A DNA stretch of 64,000 bases from UBA2227 sp036677505 (GTDB taxonomy: Bacteria > Bacillota_I > Bacilli_A > Erysipelotrichales > Erysipelotrichaceae): contig JAVBWK010000009.1 of assembly GCA_036677505.1 (NCBI GenBank), forward strand, positions 41,248-105,247, read 5' to 3'. The notes beneath the pieces are model-generated. The model did not search any database and had not been told where the DNA came from. It saw only the letters and a list, made by a program, of their open reading frames with translations. Of the stretch, positions 7,966 through 17,085 are shown piece by piece. Each line of letters begins with the position of its first letter. The stretch's first letter is position 1. The position numbers were made by a program, and so were the translations under genes.

Positions 7966-10900
7966 AAAAAGTGTAAATATCAAGTATGATATCTCAGATG
8001 ATAAGCTAATAAATGACTATTATTCAACTTCTTCGCACAGTGAAATAATTAAGCAAGTATTTGATGGTGTTCTTGGCGGGAGTACTCGTTCACATATAGC
8101 ATTTGGACCTTATGGTGCTGGTAAGTCATTTATATCTACTATAGTTGCAGGCTTTTTGTCGAAACTTTATTCAGATGGGGATAACGTCTCATCATTCATT
8201 CAAAAGTTTCAAGCAGTTGACGCTGAGGTATCGGATTACTTTGAAAGGATTATTACACATAAAATCAAGTATATCCCGGTTCTTATAAATGGTTATGATG
8301 GTGATTTTGACAAATGTCTGATTAAAAACCTTAAAAGACAAGTTTATGCTAACACAGGTATTCAATTTGATGAGAGAAGAGATCAAGTACAGAACATTCT
8401 TTTGTCTTGGAAGAAACACTTCCCCTATACTTATGATAAATTTCTTGATTTTCTTTTAAGTATTAATGTCTCAAGTGATGATTTTCTTGATCAGGTGTAT
8501 GACATCGAGGTTCATGAAAAGTTCGTAGATTTTTACAAGCTAATTACATCTGGTGCTGATTTACCTTCGGTAGATAATAAAGATTTGATTACTACATATG
8601 AAATGTACTCTAATTATCTATTAACGCAAAATATGGGAATTATTCTAGTGTATGATGAGTTTGGAAGAATGCTTCAAAATATTGCTCCCGAGCAACTGAA
8701 TAAATTTATGCAGCAATTGCAGGATCTTGCTGAGCTTTCAAATAACCAGTGTAGTAACTTGTCATTGTTGTTTGTGGCGCATAAACCAATAAGTCATTAC
8801 TTCTCATATTTGGATAAAGAAAAAAGAAGTGAATTTGCGAAAATCGAAAAAAGGTTTACTATTACACCGATTAATAGTGACCATGCTGCATTCATTAATA
8901 TTGCTAGGCAAGTAATAAGTGAAAATCGAAAGTATTACATTTCTGATAACGAAATTGCAGCTCATAACAAACGCTTGCTAAAATATCGAATATTTTCATC
9001 TGATTTTAATACAACTGAAATTGAGAATCTGATTATTAAAGGTTGCTATCCTATGCATCCTGTGGCTGTTTTTTTACTCCCTCTTATATCAAAAGTATTT
9101 GGTCAAAATGAAAGAACACTCTTCACATTTATCACCGATACATCAAATCTTGGATTGTTTGGACATATGGAGAAATATTCATCTGTTTATTATCCAGATT
9201 ACTTAGTTGATTACTTCTTTACAAACATGGTTGTTGAAGATAACGAAGAATTCAAAGAGATATCTATCTTCAATCGAAATTATGATGATTTGACAAGAAT
9301 TTTTGACAACAAAGAGATAGCTAATACTCAAAGAGTCTATAAATTTTTGATGATATGGAGTTTAACGAATGCAACGAATTATGTTTCATTAAATGATCAT
9401 TTCATTGCCTATGCTTTAGGAATTTCCGAAGAAACAACAGAGAGAATTCTTGATAGTTTAGCACAAGCAAAAATGATACGATTTAACAGAAATAAGAAAA
9501 ACTGGCAGTTGATTGAATCAAGTTCGGTGAACATTGATGATGAAGTTCAAAAAAGAAAGAACCTAATTATTAGTCATAAAGATTGGATAAGCCAATGTAT
9601 AAACAAATATAATCCATATAAATACTTATACTCAAAAAAGTATAATAATGAGTTTGAAATCGATAGATTTTCATATATGCGAATCAATTTGCCTGATCTT
9701 CCTCAGATTTCCATCGAGGGTAAATCTTATGATTTCTTAGTAGATATCTATGTTAATAATTATGTCGAAATAGATAAAAGTCCTCTAGTAATATTGAGTA
9801 ATATTGAATACGATACTCAAGCACTTACAAAGTTGCTGTCAAGACTAGTAATTATCGATTTGCTTTCTGCAGACCGCCAGTTTGTTTTGGAGAATAGAAA
9901 CGTCATCTCTGACCTAGACTATGAAAGAAATATTTGCCTTAAAGAACTAGAACCGTTTTATAATAAAATTTTGAAATCAGAGTTTATTTGTCAGGGGATT
10001 AAGAGGAAGATTCAAAGCAAATACAACCTCGAAAAACTTCTCGATGATTTAGCATATCTCAATTTCGGAAAATCAATAATAATTAAAAATGATCAGATTA
10101 ATATGTTTCAGATTACAAAACAACAAGAGAATCCAACGATTCAACTAATTAAGAAAATGATTGAATTTCAAACCAATCAAATTGAAGACCAGCTTGAAGG
10201 AAACAGACCAGATTTTCTCATATACTATTCTGTTAAAAAATCGGAGTTAATTTACCTTGCAGAGAAAATTACGTCATTTCTCGAAAACAATGAATCAGCA
10301 AAGTTTAGTGATTTAGTTAAAATCGTTACCTCTCCTCCATTTGGTATGAGACCAACTATAGCATCATTGCTAATTGTTTATTTGACCATTGATCGTTGGA
10401 GAAATATGATGTTTTTTAGCAATGGCAATTTCATTGCTGATGTTTTACCAGAAACAGTTTACCAGGCGGGATTAGGTTTAAAGGATTTTGAGTATGTATA
10501 TAGTAATTTTGATTTTGAGAATCGTGAGTTTCTGGATTTTATTCTCGATGAGTTTCATGATATTTCAGAAGGGGTAAGGAATAAGTCGCAATCAATAAAA
10601 GTTCTGAGTTCGATTCATAACTGGTATTTATCTTTGCCTGTGATTGTTCAATTGGGGCAACAGGTTGGAATCAGAGAAATGGGATTTTTAAGGATTATTC
10701 AGAAGTCAAAAACTAATCCTATTGAAGCCCTTGGTATGCTCGTTTCGGGATATAGCAGAGAGGATTTACTAGAGATAAAAAGCAATATTGAAACAGAGTT
10801 TGAAAGATATCTGAGCAAAATTGACGCAAGTTTAAAGAAAGAGTTGAATATTGACAGTTGGACCAAATGGGCAAAAGAACAAGATTTGATTCAAAGAAAG

Positions 10901-11239
10901 AATAACAGACTTGTAGAAGTTTCAATCAAGAACGAGTCAATATTATATGATTATGCGAAAAAAGTTGATATTCTTGAATTAGAGCGTTGGCCGTCATCAA
11001 TGTTTGATATGTTGAAGAATAATATTCGGTCAGACTTTCTTGAAGCATCAGGTTCAATGAAAACAGTGAGTATTGAAATTAATGGTGTGGTGAAAAAAAT
11101 TAATGATGTTTCACTTTCTCGGAAAGCAGAAATCATGAAGCAAAATTTGATAAATTTGATTAATGCGAACTCAAGATATCTTGCAAATGCAGAAATAGAA
11201 AAAGTCGTTGTTGATTTGATTGAAAAATATGTGAAATAG
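7955..11239 (+). CDS. sspC: large P-loop ATPase, SspC-like
   Basis: 1094-aa protein with Walker A GPYGAGKS at residues 51-58 and a Walker B-like LVYDEFGR around 230-237. The rest is long, charged and mostly helical, with a possible winged-helix region near residues 455-520. Such a large single ATPase between a DUF4007 gene and a PAPS-reductase-type gene fits SspC. The family resembles the ATPases of BREX and Dnd restriction modules in outline, so 'SspC-like' is the best fit rather than a proof. No membrane segments seen. Translation is coupled to the DUF4007 gene by an 11-bp overlap. The gene is extremely AT-rich: 10 of 60 bases are G or C at 9601-9660. Confidence 0.72.
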   Translation: MKVRKSVNIKYDISDDKLINDYYSTSSHSEIIKQVFDGVLGGSTRSHIAFGPYGAGKSFISTIVAGFLSKLYSDGDNVSSFIQKFQAVDAEVSDYFERIITHKIKYIPVLINGYDGDFDKCLIKNLKRQVYANTGIQFDERRDQVQNILLSWKKHFPYTYDKFLDFLLSINVSSDDFLDQVYDIEVHEKFVDFYKLITSGADLPSVDNKDLITTYEMYSNYLLTQNMGIILVYDEFGRMLQNIAPEQLNKFMQQLQDLAELSNNQCSNLSLLFVAHKPISHYFSYLDKEKRSEFAKIEKRFTITPINSDHAAFINIARQVISENRKYYISDNEIAAHNKRLLKYRIFSSDFNTTEIENLIIKGCYPMHPVAVFLLPLISKVFGQNERTLFTFITDTSNLGLFGHMEKYSSVYYPDYLVDYFFTNMVVEDNEEFKEISIFNRNYDDLTRIFDNKEIANTQRVYKFLMIWSLTNATNYVSLNDHFIAYALGISEETTERILDSLAQAKMIRFNRNKKNWQLIESSSVNIDDEVQKRKNLIISHKDWISQCINKYNPYKYLYSKKYNNEFEIDRFSYMRINLPDLPQISIEGKSYDFLVDIYVNNYVEIDKSPLVILSNIEYDTQALTKLLSRLVIIDLLSADRQFVLENRNVISDLDYERNICLKELEPFYNKILKSEFICQGIKRKIQSKYNLEKLLDDLAYLNFGKSIIIKNDQINMFQITKQQENPTIQLIKKMIEFQTNQIEDQLEGNRPDFLIYYSVKKSELIYLAEKITSFLENNESAKFSDLVKIVTSPPFGMRPTIASLLIVYLTIDRWRNMMFFSNGNFIADVLPETVYQAGLGLKDFEYVYSNFDFENREFLDFILDEFHDISEGVRNKSQSIKVLSSIHNWYLSLPVIVQLGQQVGIREMGFLRIIQKSKTNPIEALGMLVSGYSREDLLEIKSNIETEFERYLSKIDASLKKELNIDSWTKWAKEQDLIQRKNNRLVEVSIKNESILYDYAKKVDILELERWPSSMFDMLKNNIRSDFLEASGSMKTVSIEINGVVKKINDVSLSRKAEIMKQNLINLINANSRYLANAEIEKVVVDLIEKYVK

Positions 11240-11248
11240 GAGAAATTT

Positions 11249-12055
11249 ATGAGAACGAAACATGTCATTATGTTTAGTGGTGGAGCTTCAAGTGCTTATG
11301 TAGCAAAGTGGATCGTTGATAAATATGGTAAAGATGATGTTATTCTTTTCTTCACCGATACTCAATGGGAAGATGAAGACAATTACAGATTTATGGAAGA
11401 AGTCGCTGCCTATATTGGAATTGAAATTACAAGAAGAGTTGATGGCAGAACACCTGAGGATGTATTTTTCGAACAGAGATTTTTAGGAAATGCACGTACT
11501 GCTAAATGTTCAGAAGAATTGAAAGTCAAGCAAACATTAGTCTTTATCGAAGAACTAAGACAGCAAGGATTTGAACCTATCATATATTTTGGGATTGGAC
11601 CAAATGAACCACATCGTGCAGAAAGTTTAAGACATCACTATACACATTTACCATTAGAACCAGTAGAAGTACATTTTCCAATGATTGAATCATCAAATTC
11701 CGATCTAAAGGCAAAATACATCATTGAAAGGGAATGGGGCATCAAATTACCTAGAATGTATGACTTAGGATTTCATCATGCTAATTGTGGCGGACGATGC
11801 GTACGAGCCGGGATGCACCATTTTGCGAATCTGTATCTTGTTTGGCCCGATCGTTATGCTGAATTTGAAGATATGGAAGAGAGATTCAGAGCGAAATTTG
11901 ATTTGGATGTATCAATGATGAAGAAGGATGGGGGACCTTTTACACTTAAACAACTAAGAGAAGGAACTCTAGAAAAAATGAACCTTGAAGAATTGACAGT
12001 TTATGCAAAGGAAAAGGATGTAGATACCATCCCGTGTTTTTGCTCTTTTTCATAA
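11249..12055 (+). CDS. sspD: PAPS reductase-family ATP pyrophosphatase, SspD-like
   Basis: 268 aa, AGGAG eight bases before ATG. The PP-loop SGGASS at residues 10-15 and 'LFFTDTQWEDEDNY' define the adenine nucleotide alpha-hydrolase fold of PAPS reductases. DndC and SspD of the phosphorothioation pathways belong here and activate the DNA backbone phosphate with ATP. Two cysteines in HANCGGRC (about 179 and 183) and the terminal PCFC could hold sulfur or an Fe-S centre; this is inference. Nine bases after the SspC-like stop. No cysteine desulfurase gene is in view, so sulfur would come from a housekeeping IscS/SufS-type enzyme. Confidence 0.78.
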   Translation: MRTKHVIMFSGGASSAYVAKWIVDKYGKDDVILFFTDTQWEDEDNYRFMEEVAAYIGIEITRRVDGRTPEDVFFEQRFLGNARTAKCSEELKVKQTLVFIEELRQQGFEPIIYFGIGPNEPHRAESLRHHYTHLPLEPVEVHFPMIESSNSDLKAKYIIEREWGIKLPRMYDLGFHHANCGGRCVRAGMHHFANLYLVWPDRYAEFEDMEERFRAKFDLDVSMMKKDGGPFTLKQLREGTLEKMNLEELTVYAKEKDVDTIPCFCSFS

Positions 12056-12121
12056 GTCTGGTTTATCTTTTTGCTAGGATTGAGGGTAATAGTTCTGATA
12101 TTGAGTTATCCGGAGGTGTGT

Positions 12122-13786
12122 ATGGCAAAATTAACAAAATATATAAAAAATCCATATACAAAAAAGTTTGTTCGCATCGAAGCGAATTCATTTGATGAAC
12201 TAATGAATCATGAGAAATTACAAATAGAAGCTTGGGATAAATCAAATGGAACAGGGTTGCTTAGTAACAACTATGTTGTTAAAAAATCAATGGAGTCACA
12301 TAAAGAAATACTAAAAATGTATTCTGAAATTGTCGTGAGAAATTTGAGTAATACTATAGATTATGCAAATTTTTACAAAAAAATTAATGAAGAAGATTCA
12401 AAACTAGTGTTCGAACCAAGGATGAAAAAACCAAATAAAGAGATTTTATTCGATAAACTAAGTGTTCCTAAAAAGATGCCAATAATCGAGAAGTTGAAAA
12501 GAGATTCTTTCGATCGACGAGTTAAAGCTGAAATTGAAGCACAAAAAATATTCGATAAGCTGTTGTTTGAGTACGAAAAACACTATAAAACTGATTTATC
12601 ATCATTCGAAGAAAAAGATCGTGCCCGGTTAGCAGATATAAGAAATCAAAATAGTGAAATTGATAGTAGACGATCAAAATTTTTAAAAAAAGATAAACAC
12701 GAAGTGGAGTTAATTTTACAGAAAATTTTTGAATCCAAAAAGTATATTGACAATAAAATAGTAGCAAGTAAGAAATATAATTTGAACTTTAATTATAAAC
12801 CTAAAGATGAGCTTGTTTTTATCACTAGACAATTGCCAAATATAACTGATCTTCCGACCCATTCAGAGTTAAGATGGAATGATATCAAAAAGAAGGTTGA
12901 TAAGATTAATTGGGAAAAAAGTGACTTAATTAGATTGCATGAGGATGTTACTAGCCAGTTGATACTAATAACTATATATGATATTTTCTGTTCGATTCCT
13001 TCAGATATTATTAGCAAAGTTTTCTTCAAGGGCTATTTTGATAATTTAGACGTTGATAAAGAGAATAAAACACACAAGACTATATCAATCTATGTAACAC
13101 GTGATTATTTTATGAGCATAGATTTAATGCATTGTGATTATCGCGCTTGCATTAGTAATCTTCAAGGCATAAAAAAACCAGATTTTGTTGAGATATTCGA
13201 TTATCAAACCAATGGCAATATTCAAAGCAATGCAGAAAGAATTACTAAAAAGAAGAAAATACTAGATGCTCAGAATAGTTTGAGTGAGACATCAAACATA
13301 CCTGTTAAAACTCAACAAGATGAGTTGAACATCGATAGGAAACAACGAAAGACAACTAAGAAAGATAATCTTGAAAGTTCAACTCGCCACCAAAGCTTAA
13401 GAAAAAACATTCAAGAGTCTGTGTCGATAACTAATAAAAAGACTAGAAATAGAAATTCTGAAGATAGTCGAAAACTCACTCCAAAGGCTGATGATTATCA
13501 AAAGAGAACTCAAGGTTCGGTTAATGAGTTTAATGAGCGACCAAAAAGAAATGCAATTGCAAATGGAAAGACAAAAAATAAGAAGGCTTTATTAGTACAA
13601 GAAAGTAGCAAAATTATCAAAAATACGAATGATAACAGGCAAACTATAAATACTATCACAAAAAATCTAACTTACTCAGCCGTGCTAAATAAAAGTCAAA
13701 GCAAAACAGATATGGATGATGTGAGTAAAAAAAGGAAGGTTAAAAAGAGAATCAAGCCTGATTTTGATCTGGATTTCGAAGATTAG
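12122..13786 (+). CDS. 554-aa protein with restriction-associated central domain and acidic tail
   Basis: ATG 12122 follows GGAGGTG; an in-frame TTG at 12071 has no ribosome site. N-terminal ~230 residues are charged and helical (coiled-coil-like). Residues about 235-360, with 'TRQLPNITDLPT', 'LHEDVTSQLILITIYDIF', 'KVFFKGYFDNLD' and 'HCDYRACISNLQG', recall the segment that precedes Mrr-type nuclease domains in some restriction endonucleases. No nuclease follows: residues 370-540 are Lys/Asn/Ser-rich and look disordered. It ends in KPDFDLDFED, nearly the tail of the EVE-like protein. Likely an accessory of the phosphorothioate locus; function unknown. Confidence 0.7.
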   Translation: MAKLTKYIKNPYTKKFVRIEANSFDELMNHEKLQIEAWDKSNGTGLLSNNYVVKKSMESHKEILKMYSEIVVRNLSNTIDYANFYKKINEEDSKLVFEPRMKKPNKEILFDKLSVPKKMPIIEKLKRDSFDRRVKAEIEAQKIFDKLLFEYEKHYKTDLSSFEEKDRARLADIRNQNSEIDSRRSKFLKKDKHEVELILQKIFESKKYIDNKIVASKKYNLNFNYKPKDELVFITRQLPNITDLPTHSELRWNDIKKKVDKINWEKSDLIRLHEDVTSQLILITIYDIFCSIPSDIISKVFFKGYFDNLDVDKENKTHKTISIYVTRDYFMSIDLMHCDYRACISNLQGIKKPDFVEIFDYQTNGNIQSNAERITKKKKILDAQNSLSETSNIPVKTQQDELNIDRKQRKTTKKDNLESSTRHQSLRKNIQESVSITNKKTRNRNSEDSRKLTPKADDYQKRTQGSVNEFNERPKRNAIANGKTKNKKALLVQESSKIIKNTNDNRQTINTITKNLTYSAVLNKSQSKTDMDDVSKKRKVKKRIKPDFDLDFED

Positions 13787-13863
13787 CTTGAATTCTAACA
13801 ATATACATAATTTGAGATTACTGCTACTTGACAAAAAAACTGTAAATGCAAGTTGATATGTTA

Positions 13864-13869
13864 TATAAT
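13864..13869 (+). promoter_or_regulatory. -10-like TATAAT before SF1 helicase gene
   Basis: TATAAT at 13864-13869, 17 bases after a weak TGTAAA (13841-13846). A nearby TTGACA (13828-13833) is badly spaced for it. Confidence 0.35.
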
Positions 13870-13898
13870 TAACACAACGAACTTTAGTGGGGAAATTG

Positions 13899-16800
13899 AT
13901 GGGTACTTGGTCAATCGAAGTAGCACGATCAATCTATGAGGGAAAGTGGTTAAGCGTTCAATATAAGAACATGAACAATGAGATCACGTTCTTTTGGTGT
14001 GCTATTACGGATATTGAACCTAGTAAAAGGCGATTGATTGCGGATGTCTTCAACTACGAAAAAGGTGAACGAGTATTAAGTGATTATCAATTGAATTTTG
14101 ATTCCATCATTCGAGCGTCAGTTATCGAAGGGACTCGTTATTCAAGACCTGAAAAGCTGATTGCCAAGATGACTGAGAACTATCGTGATTATCAATTTTT
14201 ATCTGTGCATTCGGTGGACGAAAGATTACTTTCGTACTATCTCGAATGCCTTTTTTTAGATTCACAGGATGAAGAGCAGGAGTATATTCTGATTGATGAG
14301 TTTGATTATCATGTGTTATATGATCGTCGGATGGTATTGGAAAAGGATCAGTTTGAGAAAGTCTTAGGGATGCTCAGAAACGCATTGAAACTGAAAGACT
14401 TTGGTCGCTCCGGCAAGGTCGAATATCTTCAAATGAACTATCTATCCATCGAATCTAAGAATAAAGGCCTGATCCCTTTGGTGTATTTCAATGTTATCGT
14501 AAACATCAAAGAGCGGTCACTCTATATCAGTCCGCAATATCAGTTCAATCGGCGAACTGTCTTCTTTGAAGGACAATCGATTTTTCTGATTGAAAAATAT
14601 ATTGATTCAGACTTCGAGCATTTCATCAATCATTTCAGTGAACTTGAGTCTGATTTTCTTGAGCAGATTCAGGAGAACAAAGACGTTGATGAACGCATCA
14701 ACCAGATGCCCTATTTCTTTACGCGTTCCATGTTTATCCGTCAGAACCTTCGTGATGAGTTTGATAAGATATCCAAGAAATATATCAACGGCACATTGCA
14801 GGCTCCGTTAGGAGCGTTTTTCGGTTCCTATCAACGGAATAAACGATACACAAAACGTCCGGTATTTCTGATCAATGAGAATACCAATTTAAATCAGCTG
14901 CGAGTTGTGTACAATGCGATGAATGAGGATATCCAATATGTACAGGGACCTCCGGGAACAGGGAAGACCGTCTCCATAACTAATATTGTGGCTTCTTGTT
15001 TCTTCAATGACCAGAAGACTTTGGTCGTTTCCAATAACAATCAAGCTGTTGATAACGTCATAACCAAAATTAAAAGCTTAAAACTGGTCGATGATGAGTA
15101 TTTCTTGCCATATCTGCGCTTAGGCTCGGATGAGCACATCAACACCGCACTTAAAAGTGTTCATGAATATCTGATAAAGCACTTTCCTAATAAAAAGAGA
15201 AAGTATGTGGATTTTGAAAAGTTCAGAAACATTAAGAATCAGCTAAAGAACAAAATGTCCGGGATATCGGATTTAGTGAAGGATTATGAGGAATACGTTG
15301 AAATCAGTGAGCAGATTGAATCTCTGAAGGATTTGAAAAGCAAAATACTGGCCGGTAAAGAATCGGATGATTTATCAATTCAACTCAACATTACCGGACT
15401 GGACGCCCAAATCGAACATCTGAAATCAACCCTGCCGGATTGCAGCAGCGATGAATCAGTGTACCGACAGTTTGATGTCGATCCGGTCATGGTGAAGGAG
15501 TTCTTTGAAATACTTAGCAACAGAAATATCAACTACTTGTTTGAGACGGATAATCAGAGCATTCTAGAGACGTTTTATAAAACTGATCCCAAAACCCGAC
15601 TTGACGAGTTTCGCCTACTTATCAAAACGGATGAAGGGCTGAGACGGTTGTTAAAGATATTCCCCGTCATATTCTCAACCAACATCTCCAGTACAAAACT
15701 CGGGGAGTATGATGAAGTGTTCGATCTGATGGTTATGGATGAGGCATCTCAGTGTAACGTTGCTATTTCCTTGGTGCCTATGGCACGATGCAAACGGGCA
15801 TGTTTTATCGGAGATCAAAATCAGCTGCGCCCGGTCGTTACCATCACTCAATCGGATAACGAACGCTTGATGAACAACTTTGATATACCGCCGCATTATG
15901 ATTATCTGAATAACTCGATTATGACCTCCTTGCTCAAAATCGACACTTTATCGAAGTTCGTATTGCTTAAGAAACATTATCGCTGCCATAAAAAGATTAT
16001 AGATTTCTCCAATAAGAAGTATTATTCCAGTGCTTTGGAAATCGAATCGAATAATACTACGATTTACCCATTAAAACTGATCGATGTCAAAGATACTTCA
16101 TCTGTAATGAAGAATACTTCCCCTCATGAAGTTGAAATTCTGATCAGAGAACTGTCCAAAGAAACGGATTTTGAGAATGTGGCGGTCATAACCCCGTTTC
16201 GAAATCAGGCGAAGCTGATTCGTCAGGAATTGGCAAGAGCAGGACTGTCAGACATCCGTGTGGGAACAATTCATACCTTCCAAGGAGATGAACGGGAGAA
16301 GATTTATGTCAGTCCGGCCATTACGGAACAGACAACATCCGGAACGTACAACTGGCTCAAACTGAATCAGGAACTCATCAATGTCATGACCACACGACCG
16401 CGATCTAATCTGATCGTTATTGCGGATAAAGACCGGATTATGAGATTATCGGATAAGAACAATGATGATTTCTCGGAACTTATCAGTTACATCCATTCCA
16501 ACGGAACCACGGATGTGACTTATTGCAATAATGAGTTATTCGAACAGAGAATAAGCAATTATAAGTATTACAATACTCAGGTTGAGCAGGATCTGCTTGA
16601 AACGATCAGTCATTACATTACAACTAACAGGCAATTTACAGTTAGGAATAATGTTAAGATAACAGATGTTCTAAAGCTGGATGAGGTAAATGATAAGTTG
16701 TTTCTCTTTGGTAAGAAAGCAAGGTTTGACTTCGTGCTCTATGACTTAGCGAAGAAACCACTGCTTGCGATTGAGATCGTGTATCAAAGTTCAAGATATC

Positions 16801-16934
16801 AAACAGTTAGGAATCAATCCAATGTTCTGAAGGCTGAGTTGTGTGAGAAGAATAGTATTCGGTTGTTTGAGATTCCGAATGATTATGTGAGGAGGTATAG
16901 GATGGTTAGAGATTCTATTATCAGATCTCTCTGA
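13899..16934 (+). CDS. SF1 (UPF1-like) helicase with C-terminal DUF2726-like nuclease domain
   Basis: 1011 aa from ATG 13899, six bases after GTGGGG; an in-frame GTG at 13887 has no ribosome site. Helicase motifs: GPPGTGKT near residue 350, DEASQ near 613, GDQNQLRP, HYRCH, TIHTFQGDE, and motif VI as NVMTTRPRS instead of the usual TRAK. The last ~110 residues (ARFDFVLYD, LLAIEIVYQS, LKAEL, IRLFEIP) look like a DUF2726-type PD-(D/E)XK fold with E-x-V in place of the usual ExD/ExK. Most of the gene is clearly less AT-rich than its neighbours (30 of 60 GC at 15421-15480) but falls to 20 of 60 at 16621-16680, so its 3' part may have a separate origin. Possibly a nuclease-helicase effector. Confidence 0.82.
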   Translation: MGTWSIEVARSIYEGKWLSVQYKNMNNEITFFWCAITDIEPSKRRLIADVFNYEKGERVLSDYQLNFDSIIRASVIEGTRYSRPEKLIAKMTENYRDYQFLSVHSVDERLLSYYLECLFLDSQDEEQEYILIDEFDYHVLYDRRMVLEKDQFEKVLGMLRNALKLKDFGRSGKVEYLQMNYLSIESKNKGLIPLVYFNVIVNIKERSLYISPQYQFNRRTVFFEGQSIFLIEKYIDSDFEHFINHFSELESDFLEQIQENKDVDERINQMPYFFTRSMFIRQNLRDEFDKISKKYINGTLQAPLGAFFGSYQRNKRYTKRPVFLINENTNLNQLRVVYNAMNEDIQYVQGPPGTGKTVSITNIVASCFFNDQKTLVVSNNNQAVDNVITKIKSLKLVDDEYFLPYLRLGSDEHINTALKSVHEYLIKHFPNKKRKYVDFEKFRNIKNQLKNKMSGISDLVKDYEEYVEISEQIESLKDLKSKILAGKESDDLSIQLNITGLDAQIEHLKSTLPDCSSDESVYRQFDVDPVMVKEFFEILSNRNINYLFETDNQSILETFYKTDPKTRLDEFRLLIKTDEGLRRLLKIFPVIFSTNISSTKLGEYDEVFDLMVMDEASQCNVAISLVPMARCKRACFIGDQNQLRPVVTITQSDNERLMNNFDIPPHYDYLNNSIMTSLLKIDTLSKFVLLKKHYRCHKKIIDFSNKKYYSSALEIESNNTTIYPLKLIDVKDTSSVMKNTSPHEVEILIRELSKETDFENVAVITPFRNQAKLIRQELARAGLSDIRVGTIHTFQGDEREKIYVSPAITEQTTSGTYNWLKLNQELINVMTTRPRSNLIVIADKDRIMRLSDKNNDDFSELISYIHSNGTTDVTYCNNELFEQRISNYKYYNTQVEQDLLETISHYITTNRQFTVRNNVKITDVLKLDEVNDKLFLFGKKARFDFVLYDLAKKPLLAIEIVYQSSRYQTVRNQSNVLKAELCEKNSIRLFEIPNDYVRRYRMVRDSIIRSL

Positions 16935-17085
16935 ATTTAATATCTACATTTGTTAAATAGATAAATTTGGATATTGAGTTAATATGGATTTCAGATTAAT
17001 TTGAATATTGTTTTAGATCGATTAAGTATATATTAAAAATTTGATATGAGTCAAGTATATTATGAATATCTTCGAGGAGGTACTT

